A stretch of 64,000 nt of DNA from Clostridia bacterium (GTDB lineage Bacteria; Bacillota; Clostridia; Christensenellales; Christensenellaceae): positions 45,419 through 109,418 of the forward strand of contig JAFXKX010000007.1 in the NCBI GenBank assembly GCA_017531505.1, given 5' to 3'. Below the pieces are notes generated by a model. The model had not been told where the DNA came from, made no database searches, and was given only the letters and a program-made list of their open reading frames with translations. Both the position numbers and the translations under genes were made by a program. How positions within the stretch are numbered: the stretch's first letter is position 1; each line of letters begins with the position of its first letter. Below, in pieces: positions 43,465 to 52,751 of this stretch.

Positions 43465-44517
43465 TTAAGATAACCCGACTTCCATGATATCCTGCAGCTG
43501 TGCCACCGGTGTCTTGTGTATTTCACATCGGCCGATCTTGCTGGGCAGAATCAGATGGATACTGTCTCCACTGCGCTTCTTGTCTTTCTGTGCCGCGGCA
43601 CTCAGTTGCTCTGCCGTATAGTTTGTATTTGTCGGCAGTCCGTATGCCCTCACCATGTCATATATATCCTGTGCGCATTCTTGGCTGCATAGATTTTGCG
43701 CCGCTGCAATGTTTGCTGCGATACACATACCGATCGCTACCGCACTGCCGTGCGAAACCGCAAAATTGCTGTTGGCTTCTACAGCGTGCCCGATGGTATG
43801 ACCAAAATTCAGCAACTGTCTCAATCCCAGATCACGTTCATCCTGCATAACAACATCCCGCTTGATCTGTACGCATCTGGCAATCACCTGTTCCAGCTGC
43901 GGATATATCGGCTGTTTCAGTCTGTCAAACAATTCTTCATCCAGTATGATACCATATTTGATCACTTCTGCGCATCCGTCTGCAAAAACGTCTGCGGGCA
44001 AACTTTGTAAAACATCCGTGTCGCACAGCACCAGATCCGGCTGATAAAATGCACCTGCCAAATTTTTGCCTGCATCCAGGTCTATAGCGGTCTTTCCGCC
44101 CACGGAAGAGTCTACCATCGCCAACAATGTCGTCGGGATTTGTACAAACGACACGCCCCGCAAATATGTTGCAGCCGTAAATCCTGCCAGATCTCCCGGA
44201 ACGCCGCCGCCCAAAGCCACAATACAGTCTGTCCTTGTAACAGACTGTTCTGCCAGATAATTGAGCAACGCAATGTAATTGGCTGCGTTTTTGGAGGATT
44301 CCCCATGGGGGATCACAAACTTGACTACCCGATACCCCTGCGCCTGCAGCGACTCCCGAAGCACCTCACCATACAATGCATCTACCGTATCGTCTGTTAC
44401 AATGGCAGCCGTCATACCCCCTGCGACATTGCGGATATACTCGCCCGCCTGCGGCAACAGCCCGCGCTGTATACATACATCATAGTGTTTGGAAGCACAA
44501 ATCGATACTGTAATCAT
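43465..44517 (-). CDS. aroB: 3-dehydroquinate synthase
   Basis: The 350-residue protein has the NAD site VALGGGVPGDLAGFTAATYLRG (as pieces VALGGGVPGDL and FTAATYLRG), PTTLLAMVDSSVGGKTAIDL, KNLAGAFYQP, the zinc ligands in GCAEVIKYG and LLNFGHTIGHAVE and HGSAVAIGM, all classical for AroB. It overlaps tyrA at its start by four bases. Confidence 0.96.
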   Translation of the reverse strand: MITVSICASKHYDVCIQRGLLPQAGEYIRNVAGGMTAAIVTDDTVDALYGEVLRESLQAQGYRVVKFVIPHGESSKNAANYIALLNYLAEQSVTRTDCIVALGGGVPGDLAGFTAATYLRGVSFVQIPTTLLAMVDSSVGGKTAIDLDAGKNLAGAFYQPDLVLCDTDVLQSLPADVFADGCAEVIKYGIILDEELFDRLKQPIYPQLEQVIARCVQIKRDVVMQDERDLGLRQLLNFGHTIGHAVEANSNFAVSHGSAVAIGMCIAANIAAAQNLCSQECAQDIYDMVRAYGLPTNTNYTAEQLSAAAQKDKKRSGDSIHLILPSKIGRCEIHKTPVAQLQDIMEVGLS

Positions 44518-45356
44518 CTGCCGCCGTCAACCTCCTCTTTACGGATGCGTCCTTCTTTCAGCAATTCCCATAACATATGGCTATCCTGCTGCTCCATAGC
44601 CTGTTTGTACTTTTCCAACGCATGCACATAGATATCGATCTCCCGGATCAGCTTTTCTCTGTTATGCATAAACAGTTCTGTCCACATATTCTCATTCAGC
44701 CAAGCCACACGAGTCAAATCTTTATAACTGCCTGCCGAGAATCCTTTATGCTGCTCTGCTGCCGGGCTTTTGATAAAAGCATTCGACAAAATATGCGGCA
44801 TCTGCGAGGTATACGCGATCATCTCGTCATGCTTGTCTGCCGTAGTGACTACCGTTCGTCCAAACCCGATCGGCTCCAGCAACCGCTTGGCCTTATCCAG
44901 CAGTTGTATATCATCGTATACCGGCGGAACCAAAATCATAGAAGCACCTTTGAACAAGCTGGCTCTGCTTTTCCCAAAGCCGGAAAACTGAGTACCCGCC
45001 ATCGGATGCCCACCGATAAATACAAATCCGTGCTGTGCCGCGATTTCAAAGCAGGCATCGCACACGACCCGTTTCACGCCGCAGCAGTCTATTACCAGCG
45101 TATCCTTGGATATCTGCGCTGCGTGTTCTCTCAGATACTCTACTGCGGCATCGGGATACAACGCGATCAAAAGCAAGTCACAGGCTTGCACCACCGTATC
45201 ATCCAGTACGCCGTCGATAGCCTGTACGGTTTCCGCCAAAAGCATAGTTCCTTCATCCCGATCGTATGCAAATACTTCTGCCCGACCGCTTTCCTTGTAT
45301 GCCTTTGCCAAAGATCCGCCGATCAAACCCAAGCCCACAATACCTACGCGGATCAT
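44514..45356 (-). CDS. tyrA: Prephenate dehydrogenase
   Basis: The 280-residue TyrA has a dinucleotide site VGIVGLGLIGGSLAKAY at the N-terminus, IGGHPMAGTQFSGF with the catalytic histidine, and SQMPHILSNAF. There is no ACT domain, so tyrosine feedback is probably on another step or at the attenuator. It overlaps both aroF and aroB by four bases. Confidence 0.94.
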   Translation of the reverse strand: MIRVGIVGLGLIGGSLAKAYKESGRAEVFAYDRDEGTMLLAETVQAIDGVLDDTVVQACDLLLIALYPDAAVEYLREHAAQISKDTLVIDCCGVKRVVCDACFEIAAQHGFVFIGGHPMAGTQFSGFGKSRASLFKGASMILVPPVYDDIQLLDKAKRLLEPIGFGRTVVTTADKHDEMIAYTSQMPHILSNAFIKSPAAEQHKGFSAGSYKDLTRVAWLNENMWTELFMHNREKLIREIDIYVHALEKYKQAMEQQDSHMLWELLKEGRIRKEEVDGGR

Positions 45357-46357
45357 CCTTTGATTACCTCCCGTACCTTTTTCACCTGCTGTGCAATGGA
45401 TTCAAATTCTTCCGGTGTAATGGATTGTGCACCGTCACACAATGCATGAGGCGGGTCGTTATGTACCTCGATCATCAGTCCGTCAGCACCCGCTGCGACA
45501 GCAGCCAATGCCATCGGTCTTACCAATCTGGCCATGCCCGTTGCATGGCTGGGATCCACCACAACAGGCAGGTGGCTCAGTTCTTTCAACATCGGCACTG
45601 CCGACAGATCCAGCGTGTTCCGGGTGTATGTTTCAAAGCTTCTGATACCGCGTTCGCACAGAATGATATTTTCATTGCCGCCGGCCATAATGTATTCCGC
45701 ACTCATCAGCAATTCTTTCATGGTATTGGCCAGACCTCTTTTGAGCAGGATCACTTTATTGGTATGCCCCAATTCCTTCAGCAGATCAAAGTTCTGCATA
45801 TTGCGGGCACCAACCTGAATCACATCCACGTCTTCAAAGAGATCCAGTGTATTAATATTCATGATTTCTGTTACGATCGGCATACCCGTCTTGACTTTTG
45901 CTTCCTTTAAAAGTTCCAGACCTTGCCCTTTCAAGCCCTGAAAATCATAGGGGGAGGTACGCGGTTTGAATGCACCGCCGCGCAGCAGGTTGGCCCCCGC
46001 CTGTTTTACTTTGGTCGCCACTTCCAGAATCTGATCATGACTTTCTACTGAACAAGGACCTGCGATAAACTGAAAATTTCCGCCGCCCAGTTTGATACCG
46101 CCGATATCAATCACCGTATCATCGGGATGAAATTTACGGTTTGCACTTTTAAACGGGTCAGAAATCCGTTTTACCGTCTCAATGATCTCCAGGCCATTCA
46201 ACAAATCGATATCTACTTTGCTGGTATCGCCAATCAAGCCCAATATTGTCTGAAATTTCCCTTCCGAAATATGTACATCCAGCCCTTTTCCCTTGAACCA
46301 TGTGATCAATGTTTCTACTTGCTGTTTGGATACGCCATTCTTTAATACTGCTATCAT
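45353..46357 (-). CDS. aroF: 3-deoxy-7-phosphoheptulonate synthase, type I beta
   Basis: DAHP synthase starts the shikimate pathway. The 334-residue protein has an N-terminal ferredoxin-like regulatory domain (about 1-70) as in the Thermotoga enzyme, then GNFQFIAGPCSVES, LLRGGAFKPRTSPYDFQG, EIMNINTLDLFEDVDVIQVGARNMQNF (regions), NKVILLKRGLANT and VVVDPSHATGM. It is the first gene after the Phe/Tyr attenuator, with GGAG before its ATG. Confidence 0.96.
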   Translation of the reverse strand: MIAVLKNGVSKQQVETLITWFKGKGLDVHISEGKFQTILGLIGDTSKVDIDLLNGLEIIETVKRISDPFKSANRKFHPDDTVIDIGGIKLGGGNFQFIAGPCSVESHDQILEVATKVKQAGANLLRGGAFKPRTSPYDFQGLKGQGLELLKEAKVKTGMPIVTEIMNINTLDLFEDVDVIQVGARNMQNFDLLKELGHTNKVILLKRGLANTMKELLMSAEYIMAGGNENIILCERGIRSFETYTRNTLDLSAVPMLKELSHLPVVVDPSHATGMARLVRPMALAAVAAGADGLMIEVHNDPPHALCDGAQSITPEEFESIAQQVKKVREVIKG

Positions 46358-46385
46358 ATCGATTCTCCTTTTGCATGAGTCAACT

Positions 46386-46483
46386 AAAAAAAGACTTCCA
46401 GTGATTTCACTGCGAAGTCTTTCATCTTTTACTTGGGTATGTTTTTTAAAACATTACTTTTCTTTGCAGCTAAAATCACTCTT
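46386..46483 (-). terminator. Attenuator (terminator and competing antiterminator) of the aromatic operon
   Basis: Terminator: on the minus strand AAAGACTTC (46414-46422) pairs with GAAGTCTTT (46390-46398), with an inner CAGTG/CACTG stem (46399-46412), and a run of Ts follows. Antiterminator: AGTGATTT in 46462-46483 is complementary to AAATCACT in the terminator's ascending arm. A third pairing, TTTGCAGCT in the leader-peptide coding region (46521-46534) with AGCTGCAAA (46462-46473), frees the terminator. These alternatives match a classical attenuator. Confidence 0.88.
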
Positions 46484-46550
46484 ACTTTGTTTGCGTAAAG
46501 TAAAAGTAATAATAAAAGTATTCAGCTGCAAAAACGCGACTGTTCATCAT
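46482..46550 (-). CDS. Phe/Tyr-rich attenuation leader peptide
   Basis: A 22-codon frame preceded by GAGGAA encodes MMNSRVFAAEYFYYYFYFTQ plus TK, then TAA. Residues 11-18 are eight consecutive aromatic residues (five Tyr, three Phe). It precedes a terminator with alternative antiterminator pairing and the genes for Phe and Tyr synthesis. Stalling at these codons when Phe- or Tyr-tRNA is low would favour antitermination. Too short for standard gene calling. Confidence 0.9.
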   Translation of the reverse strand: MMNSRVFAAEYFYYYFYFTQTK

Positions 46551-46581
46551 GAGTAATGCTTCCTCTTTTTTTGTTTTTTAC

Positions 46582-46610
46582 ATCATACTGCGATTTTATA
46601 GACTTGTAAA
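46582..46610 (-). promoter_or_regulatory. Promoter of the aromatic operon
   Basis: On the minus strand TTTACA (46605-46610), 17-base spacer, TATGAT (46582-46587), 32 bases upstream of the leader-peptide ATG. Confidence 0.8.
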
Positions 46611-46652
46611 GTATAAAATTACTATTAAATTTTATTTTTTATAAAAAGTTCG

Positions 46653-48488
46653 TCACTGAGAGAAATATTTATATATCTCTCTAGCCGTTGTAATATCCAC
46701 GCCTTTTACAGCCGCGATCTCTTCCAATCCAGCCGCACGGATCGCTTCCACATCTCCAAAGGCCTCCAGCAGTGCTTTGCGTCGTTTGGGACCGATCCCC
46801 TTGATCTTATCCAGTTCAGAAGCAATCGTCCTCTTTTCCCGCAGCGAACGATGATACGTGATCGCAAAGCGATGCGCCTCATCACGAATGGCCGTGATCA
46901 ATCCCAATTCCGGCGAGTTCTTGTCCAGCAAAATACTCTCTTCTCTGCCGGGCACAAAGATCTCTTCCTCTCGTTTTGCCAAACCAACGATATGGATATC
47001 CTCCATACCCAAAGATTCCAGAATGGATACCGCGCTGCCCAACTGCCCTTTACCACCGTCCACTACGATCAGATCCGGCGCAGCTCCAAAGCCTCTCTCC
47101 TTGTCCTCTGCCTTATAACCCTCGCGGATACGGCGCTCCAATACCTCGGCCATGGATGCAAAATCATTTGCACCCTGCACTGTCTTGATTCGGAACCGAC
47201 GATACTCTTTCTTATCCGGTTTGCCGTCAATAAACACCACCATGGATGCCACCGAATCGGTACCTTGTGTATTGGAGATATCATAACATTCCATACGACG
47301 GATATAGCCGATCCCCAGAATTTCACCCAGTTTTGCAGCGGCGCCAATACTGCGTTCATAGGCACGGATCTCACTTTGCTCCTTGCGCTTCAACGCCTCT
47401 GCCGCATTCTTTTCTGCCATAGCGGTCAGTTTTTTCAACTCACCGCGCTGAGGCAATATCAGTTCTGTTTTGCGCCCGGAAAGGTCTGTCAACCATTCCT
47501 CCAATAAAGCGCCATCTTCCGGCATTGCATTGACGTAGATACGCTTGGCAATATAGCCTGCTTCCATATAGTATTGCTTGATAAAGCCTTCTATCAGTTC
47601 TTCGTGGCTACCCGGTTCTTCCATAAAGAAGCGTTTTGCATTGGTGATTTTACCCTTTCGCACAAAAAACGCCTGTACAACTCCGTATTTTTCACCGACC
47701 TCTGCCGCAAAAATATCTCTGTCGTTGAGATCGGGGAAACCTGCCTTTTGTTTTTGCTTGATACGCTCCAGTATCCGCAATTTATCCCGATACCCTGCTG
47801 CCCGTTCATAATCCAGTTTTGCCGCCGCTTCTGTCATCTCTGACCGCAGCTGCTGTTCCAGTTGTTTATAGTCGCCTGCAAGAAAGTCCAGTACATTATC
47901 TACAATTTTTCGGTACTCCTGCTTGGAGATTTTGTGTGCACATGGGCCTTTGCAGCGCCCCATCTGATAGTTAAGACATGGTCTTTCCTTTTTGCCGTCT
48001 ATCTCTATTTCTCTTTTACAGCTGCGCAGCGGGAACAATTTATAAATAGCATCCAGCATTTCCCGAATAGAGTACGCCTCCAAATACGGTCCGAAATACT
48101 TGGCTCCATCCCGCTCCACTTTCCGCACGATCTCTATGATCGGATAATCTTTTCGCAGATCCACTTTTGCATAGGGATAATGTTTTCCGTCTTTCAGCAG
48201 AATATTGTAGTGAGGCTGATACTCTTTGATCAGATTGCACTCCAGAATCAGCGCTTCCTTTTCGCTATCGGTAATGATGTATTCAAAATCTGCGATCTGG
48301 CTGACCATTGCGGCAGTCTTGGAGTTTTTTTGCGCACCCACTCCAAAATACTGGCGTACTCGGTTTTTCAATACGCGGGCTTTTCCCACATAAATGATGG
48401 TTCCATTCTGATCGCGCATCAAATACACGCCCGGATCATTTGGCAGAGTTTTCAGTTTTTCTTCTATGTGGCTGCCGTATACCTTCAT
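46653..48488 (-). CDS. uvrC: Excinuclease ABC subunit C
   Basis: UvrC makes both incisions in nucleotide excision repair. The 611-residue protein has the N-terminal GIY-YIG nuclease (GVYLMRDQNGTIIYVGKA), a central cysteine cluster (CLNYQMGRCKGPC), a UvrB-binding segment (MTEAAAKLDYERAAGYRDKL), the RNase H-like C-terminal nuclease (YDISNTQGTDSVASMVVF, DGGKGQL) and helix-hairpin-helix IKGIGPKRRKALLEAFG. It lies nine bases after the PBP gene, so may share the cell-wall operon's transcript. Confidence 0.97.
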   Translation of the reverse strand: MKVYGSHIEEKLKTLPNDPGVYLMRDQNGTIIYVGKARVLKNRVRQYFGVGAQKNSKTAAMVSQIADFEYIITDSEKEALILECNLIKEYQPHYNILLKDGKHYPYAKVDLRKDYPIIEIVRKVERDGAKYFGPYLEAYSIREMLDAIYKLFPLRSCKREIEIDGKKERPCLNYQMGRCKGPCAHKISKQEYRKIVDNVLDFLAGDYKQLEQQLRSEMTEAAAKLDYERAAGYRDKLRILERIKQKQKAGFPDLNDRDIFAAEVGEKYGVVQAFFVRKGKITNAKRFFMEEPGSHEELIEGFIKQYYMEAGYIAKRIYVNAMPEDGALLEEWLTDLSGRKTELILPQRGELKKLTAMAEKNAAEALKRKEQSEIRAYERSIGAAAKLGEILGIGYIRRMECYDISNTQGTDSVASMVVFIDGKPDKKEYRRFRIKTVQGANDFASMAEVLERRIREGYKAEDKERGFGAAPDLIVVDGGKGQLGSAVSILESLGMEDIHIVGLAKREEEIFVPGREESILLDKNSPELGLITAIRDEAHRFAITYHRSLREKRTIASELDKIKGIGPKRRKALLEAFGDVEAIRAAGLEEIAAVKGVDITTAREIYKYFSQ

Positions 48489-48497
48489 GCCCGCTCC

Positions 48498-49862
48498 TCA
48501 ATCCAATAAATATTCAAATACCTCTGCCGCCATCGGGGCTGCATGCGCAGATCCATACCCTGCCCCCTCAAACAAAACCGCAACCGCATAGGGGTGTTCT
48601 TCCCCCATAAAGCCTACGAACCAGGAATGGTTTTTGATCTCGCCATTCTCGGTATATTCTGCGGTACCCGTCTTGCCATACACCACTTCACCTTTGACCG
48701 CAGCAGAAGTACCGGTACCATATTGTACCACTTCAGCCATCATATCCCGCATACGGGCTGCAGCGTCCGGCGAAAGTACACGGCTATCCTTCTTCAAACG
48801 GAACGGCGCTGTACCGTCCACCGCACGCAGCAATGTGGGTTCGGGCATGATACCGTCGTTCGCCACCGTTGCAGCGATCAACGCTGCATGCATGGGGGTA
48901 ACCAGGTCGTTATACTGACCGATCCCCGCCCAAGCCACATCGCCCTGCTCCGAAGACACTTCAAATTTACTGCGATACAGCGTCACGTCACTATACTCAA
49001 ACGTTTGGTTAAATCCGAATTTTTCCGCCTGCTTTTTGAGTACAGATCCACCCAACTCCGTCGACAAACGGGCAAAATACGTATTGCAGGAATTTGCAAA
49101 TGCGGTATTCAGATCCTGCTCACCGTGTACCTTGGTACAGGTAACGGATTGTCCCCCGATCACATCACTGCCGGTACAGGTATAGGTCAGATCCAGATCA
49201 TGCTCCACCGCTGCCGAAGCGGTAATGATCTTCATAATCGAACCGGGCGCATATCTGCCCATAGTGGCTCTGTCCAGCAATGTGGTATCTTCCAATTCAT
49301 CGTCTGCCACCGTATTGGGGTCAAAGGTCAATATGCTGACACTGGCCAGTATTTCTCCTGTTTTGTAGTTGAGTACTACGACCGATCCTCTGCGCCCCTT
49401 CATATTGCGATAAATGTATTCGCTTAGTTTCGCATCGATCGTCAGCGTTACATTCTGTCCTTTTCCGTCGGTCTCTTCTCCGTTCAGCAGCTGCTCCATC
49501 ATGGTTACCACATTGGTATCCAGACCATACAGATATTTTGCAAAAACAGTCTCCGCTCCAACGGTTTTTCCGTGGATATCGCCTACCACATGGGAGCAAG
49601 CCCGTCTTATTTCCTTTACGTTATGATACTTTCTGGTGGTTCCGTCACTCCATGCCAAGGCTATCCCGTTTCTGTCATAGATCGTGCCGCCATGCAGATT
49701 TTCTCTGGCATTGGCAATACGCGGGTTATACGGCGTCGCATACCATGCCGCACCGTTTTTAAGCACCGAATACCCCATATAGGCGATGAGCACCACAAAC
49801 AATACAATGAAAAAGCCCATTGAGAAGCGCATATTGCGTCTGAATTTTTGCTGATTTTTCAT
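48498..49862 (-). CDS. Class B penicillin-binding protein (PbpA/PBP2-like transpeptidase)
   Basis: The 454-residue protein has one N-terminal transmembrane helix (about 15-37), then the class B transpeptidase with SIMK (in YAPGSIMKIITASAA), SCN (in FANSCNTYFARL) and KTGTAEY motifs. Length matches the short PBPs paired with SEDS proteins. Its ATG overlaps the stop of the SEDS gene upstream as ATGA; longer upstream frames lie inside that gene. It forms a glycosyltransferase-transpeptidase pair with the FtsW/RodA protein. Confidence 0.93.
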   Translation of the reverse strand: MKNQQKFRRNMRFSMGFFIVLFVVLIAYMGYSVLKNGAAWYATPYNPRIANARENLHGGTIYDRNGIALAWSDGTTRKYHNVKEIRRACSHVVGDIHGKTVGAETVFAKYLYGLDTNVVTMMEQLLNGEETDGKGQNVTLTIDAKLSEYIYRNMKGRRGSVVVLNYKTGEILASVSILTFDPNTVADDELEDTTLLDRATMGRYAPGSIMKIITASAAVEHDLDLTYTCTGSDVIGGQSVTCTKVHGEQDLNTAFANSCNTYFARLSTELGGSVLKKQAEKFGFNQTFEYSDVTLYRSKFEVSSEQGDVAWAGIGQYNDLVTPMHAALIAATVANDGIMPEPTLLRAVDGTAPFRLKKDSRVLSPDAAARMRDMMAEVVQYGTGTSAAVKGEVVYGKTGTAEYTENGEIKNHSWFVGFMGEEHPYAVAVLFEGAGYGSAHAAPMAAEVFEYLLD

Positions 49863-51112
49863 CTGACATCCGCCCCCATCATACGCAGTTCTTTTTCTTC
49901 CCGTTTTCCGTTTTTCAGTGCCACGCCCTCTATGATACCCAGTTGTATCATGGAAGAAAGCAGAGAACTGCCTCCATAACTGATAAACGGCAGCGTGATA
50001 CCCGTAAGCGGGATCAATTTGATCACTCCGCCTATGATAATAAAGCCCTGCAAAGACAGCATACAAGTACAGCCAAATGCCAGCAGCGCATCATAAATAT
50101 TTTCCGCATTGAGCGCGATCAGCATACCACGCACAATAAAGACCAGATAAAAAATGATCACGATCGCCGCAAATAAAATACCAAACTCTTCACCGATCAC
50201 ACTGAAGATATAGTCGGTATGGCTGGCCGGAATAACCCCCGGCATGCCTTTTCCCAGTCCCACACCAAACAGTCCACCGCTGGCCAATGCCATCAGCCCC
50301 TGCACGATTTGATAACCTTCCGCATTATAGCTGGACCACGGATCTCTCCAAATGTTGACACGGGTCTGTACATGGGAAAACAGATGATAACTGGCAAATG
50401 CACCGGCGCCAAACACGCCGACGCCCAACATCGTGAGCAGTGTGCGGCCTGTTGCCGCAAAGAACAGTACCAAAAAAGTACCGCACAGCAATAAGCCCGT
50501 ACCCAATTCGCGGGCTGCCACCAACAGCAACACACAGATACCGGTAAATGCGATATACGGAATAAAGGAAGTCAGCTTGTCCCTGGTAGACAAGAAATAC
50601 GCAGACCCCATAATAAACAGGATTTTTGCAAACTCGCTGGGCTGGAAAGAGAACGGACCAATGTCGATCCAGTTTTTTGCGCCGCCGATCGCACGGGAAA
50701 GCACCAAAGTGCTGCCCAACAGCATAACTGCCAGCGCCATAAATACCCAGTTCCATTTACCGAAATCTTTACTACGCCGGATGATCAGCATCATGATCAC
50801 TGCCGCAAATGTGCTTACGATCAGAAAAATCCCCTGACGGAAAGCATATTCCGGCCGGATCCGATACATCACGATCAGTCCCACCGACCACAAAAACTGC
50901 GCCGCCAACAATACAAACCGATCCAAATGCCGGAAAGCCGTGCGCAGGATATTGTACTGCAGCAAATTAAATAAACAGACTGCACCACCCATTGCCGCTG
51001 CCATCAGATCCGGTTGTCCGTTACGGATCGTCAGCAAACCAAATGCCGATAATATAAACAACTGCTGCAAAAACAGAATCGCTTTTGCACTTTGTTTGGT
51101 CAACTTCAACAT
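49859..51112 (-). CDS. FtsW/RodA/SpoVE-family SEDS peptidoglycan polymerase
   Basis: The 417-residue protein has about ten transmembrane helices and SEDS motifs: GAKNWIDIGPFSFQPSEFAKI (as region, residues ~130-150), SHTDYIFSVIGEEFGILFA and PLTGITLPFISYGGSSLLS. SEDS proteins polymerise glycan strands with a class B PBP, which is encoded immediately downstream. Whether it serves division, elongation or spore cortex cannot be told from sequence. Confidence 0.94.
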   Translation of the reverse strand: MLKLTKQSAKAILFLQQLFILSAFGLLTIRNGQPDLMAAAMGGAVCLFNLLQYNILRTAFRHLDRFVLLAAQFLWSVGLIVMYRIRPEYAFRQGIFLIVSTFAAVIMMLIIRRSKDFGKWNWVFMALAVMLLGSTLVLSRAIGGAKNWIDIGPFSFQPSEFAKILFIMGSAYFLSTRDKLTSFIPYIAFTGICVLLLVAARELGTGLLLCGTFLVLFFAATGRTLLTMLGVGVFGAGAFASYHLFSHVQTRVNIWRDPWSSYNAEGYQIVQGLMALASGGLFGVGLGKGMPGVIPASHTDYIFSVIGEEFGILFAAIVIIFYLVFIVRGMLIALNAENIYDALLAFGCTCMLSLQGFIIIGGVIKLIPLTGITLPFISYGGSSLLSSMIQLGIIEGVALKNGKREEKELRMMGADVR

Positions 51113-51567
51113 ACGGCACGCTCCAGTTCCGGGCGAATATAAACCTTTACTTCTACTGCCCCCAGCGTGATGACATCACCGCTGCGTACTGCATAAGCAT
51201 TATCCGCTCTGCGCCCATTAATGCGGGTAACACCTTTTGTCAGCGGCGATAAAATCAATTTTTTCCCTTTCAGATAAATCATGGCATGACTCTTTTGTAC
51301 AGAAGGGTGACGGATCACAATATCTGCATTTCGTCCGCTGCCAATGGTATTGTCTCGCGTGATGCCGATACGCGCCCCTTTGGCCTCCGGCAAGCCACGT
51401 AATATTTCCAGATATCCGATATATTCCCCGATTTCTCCCAATACGGCTTTCCTCTCCCGATATTCCTTGGTGGACGAGGAAATCAGCAGCCACACCATCA
51501 GCGCAGCCAATAACAGAAACCAATATTTCATTCCCGCGGCCAGCACGGTGTAGATAGAAGCCAACAT
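51106..51567 (-). CDS. Membrane-anchored FHA-domain protein
   Basis: The 153-residue protein has an N-terminal transmembrane helix (about 13-30) and a C-terminal FHA domain (about 72-150): IGRDNTIGSGRNADIVI-like residues (RIGITRDNTIGSGRNADI), HPSVQKSHAMIYLKGKKL and INGRRADNAYAVRSGDVITLG. FHA domains bind phosphothreonine. Its position just upstream of SEDS and PBP genes mirrors the FHA-rodA-pbpA order of Actinobacteria, where it links to Ser/Thr kinase signalling. Confidence 0.92.
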   Translation of the reverse strand: MLASIYTVLAAGMKYWFLLLAALMVWLLISSSTKEYRERKAVLGEIGEYIGYLEILRGLPEAKGARIGITRDNTIGSGRNADIVIRHPSVQKSHAMIYLKGKKLILSPLTKGVTRINGRRADNAYAVRSGDVITLGAVEVKVYIRPELERAVC

Positions 51568-51582
51568 AGTTCCTCCCGGATG

Positions 51583-52104
51583 TTATCCCATCAATGCCCG
51601 CCGCAGATATTTATGATACAGCAGGATCATATAGGAATATACATAGTCATAAATCACAAATGCCACCTGTGCCAGTATAAACAGCCACGGCCAGGCCAGA
51701 CCTGCCAGCCATTCCCCTGCCAGTACAGAGAAGCACACAAAATACACCAGTACTATGGATATATTGTAGTATATCCATTTCAGCAGATAGGCACGTTTTT
51801 TCTTACAGTTCTCCTCTATGAGGAATTTCCCGATGCCATAGTGACCAAACAGCAATATATACGGCAGGCTCGATACCATACCCGGCAGCACCAGTAAACT
51901 GAGCAGCGATGTTGCAATATATACGATAACAGCAATACGCAGCTGCCGTTCAAACAACAGCGGTGCAAGAAAAATACCGCTTAAAAAATAGAAGGTGATA
52001 CGCCCCGCAGGCAATATTGCAGACAAATACAGCGCAATCAGTGCCAGCACACTCAACATTGCTCCCAAACTGATCTGATACGTTTTTTTAGAAAGATCAC
52101 GCAT
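51583..52104 (-). CDS. Hypothetical polytopic membrane protein
   Basis: The 173-residue protein has roughly five hydrophobic helices and resembles small ECF-type or YoaI-like membrane proteins only in outline; I do not recognise it. The ATG at 52104 follows AGGAGGCAAGAG. It sits in the operon between the J-domain and FHA genes (14- and 15-base gaps). Confidence 0.75.
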   Translation of the reverse strand: MRDLSKKTYQISLGAMLSVLALIALYLSAILPAGRITFYFLSGIFLAPLLFERQLRIAVIVYIATSLLSLLVLPGMVSSLPYILLFGHYGIGKFLIEENCKKKRAYLLKWIYYNISIVLVYFVCFSVLAGEWLAGLAWPWLFILAQVAFVIYDYVYSYMILLYHKYLRRALMG

Positions 52105-52118
52105 TCTCTTGCCTCCTG

Positions 52119-52751
52119 TCAACAGCATCTGTTGCCGCAGCACATATCCAAAATCATCATGCCGGTACAAACATCACACATACTGCAGCCTCCTACATTG
52201 GAGTTTCCGTAAAAATTGCGGAATCCTCCCATCTGATTCAACGACTGATATGCCCGCGCAAATTCCGGATTATTGGGCTGCATATTATACGCCATTGCAA
52301 AGTGCTGTCTTGCGCCGTCCTGCCATCCTCTGCGCAGCAGCACGATACCTTTCAGGTAATGCCATTCGGCATCTCTGTCCTGCATACTTTCCAACAGGGA
52401 TTCCGCCCCCATAATATCTCCGCTGTTGATACGAGCCCGTACCACATTGTATTTGGGGTTGCTGCTATACGACGAGTAACTGCGCTGATAGTTTCCGTAC
52501 CCACCGAAACCACCGTATCCGCCATAGCCGCCATAACCACCGGCATTTCCTGTGCCGCCCTTATTGCTGCGTATCCGCTCTATCTCTGCATAAGCCGCAT
52601 TGATCTCTTTGATCTTATCTGCCGCCTGTTCTTTTAATTTGCTGTCGGTATATCGATCCGGATGATACTTCTTTACCAACTGTCGGTACGCCGTTTTGAT
52701 TTCGTCATCCGTCGCCGACGGACTTACTCCCAGTATTTTATAAGGATCCAT
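52119..52751 (-). CDS. DnaJ-domain protein with Gly-rich linker and Cys-rich tail
   Basis: The 210-residue protein starts with a J domain ([21 protein letters not shown], with the HPD motif in [10 protein letters not shown]) to about residue 62. A repetitive [18 protein letters not shown] linker follows (about 68-85), then a TPR-like helical part ([21 protein letters not shown]) and a C-terminal tail with CSMCDVC and CCGNRCC cysteine clusters that could bind metal. It overlaps the DUF5685 gene by 14 bases, the usual partner in Clostridia. Confidence 0.9.
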   Translation of the reverse strand: MDPYKILGVSPSATDDEIKTAYRQLVKKYHPDRYTDSKLKEQAADKIKEINAAYAEIERIRSNKGGTGNAGGYGGYGGYGGFGGYGNYQRSYSSYSSNPKYNVVRARINSGDIMGAESLLESMQDRDAEWHYLKGIVLLRRGWQDGARQHFAMAYNMQPNNPEFARAYQSLNQMGGFRNFYGNSNVGGCSMCDVCTGMMILDMCCGNRCC

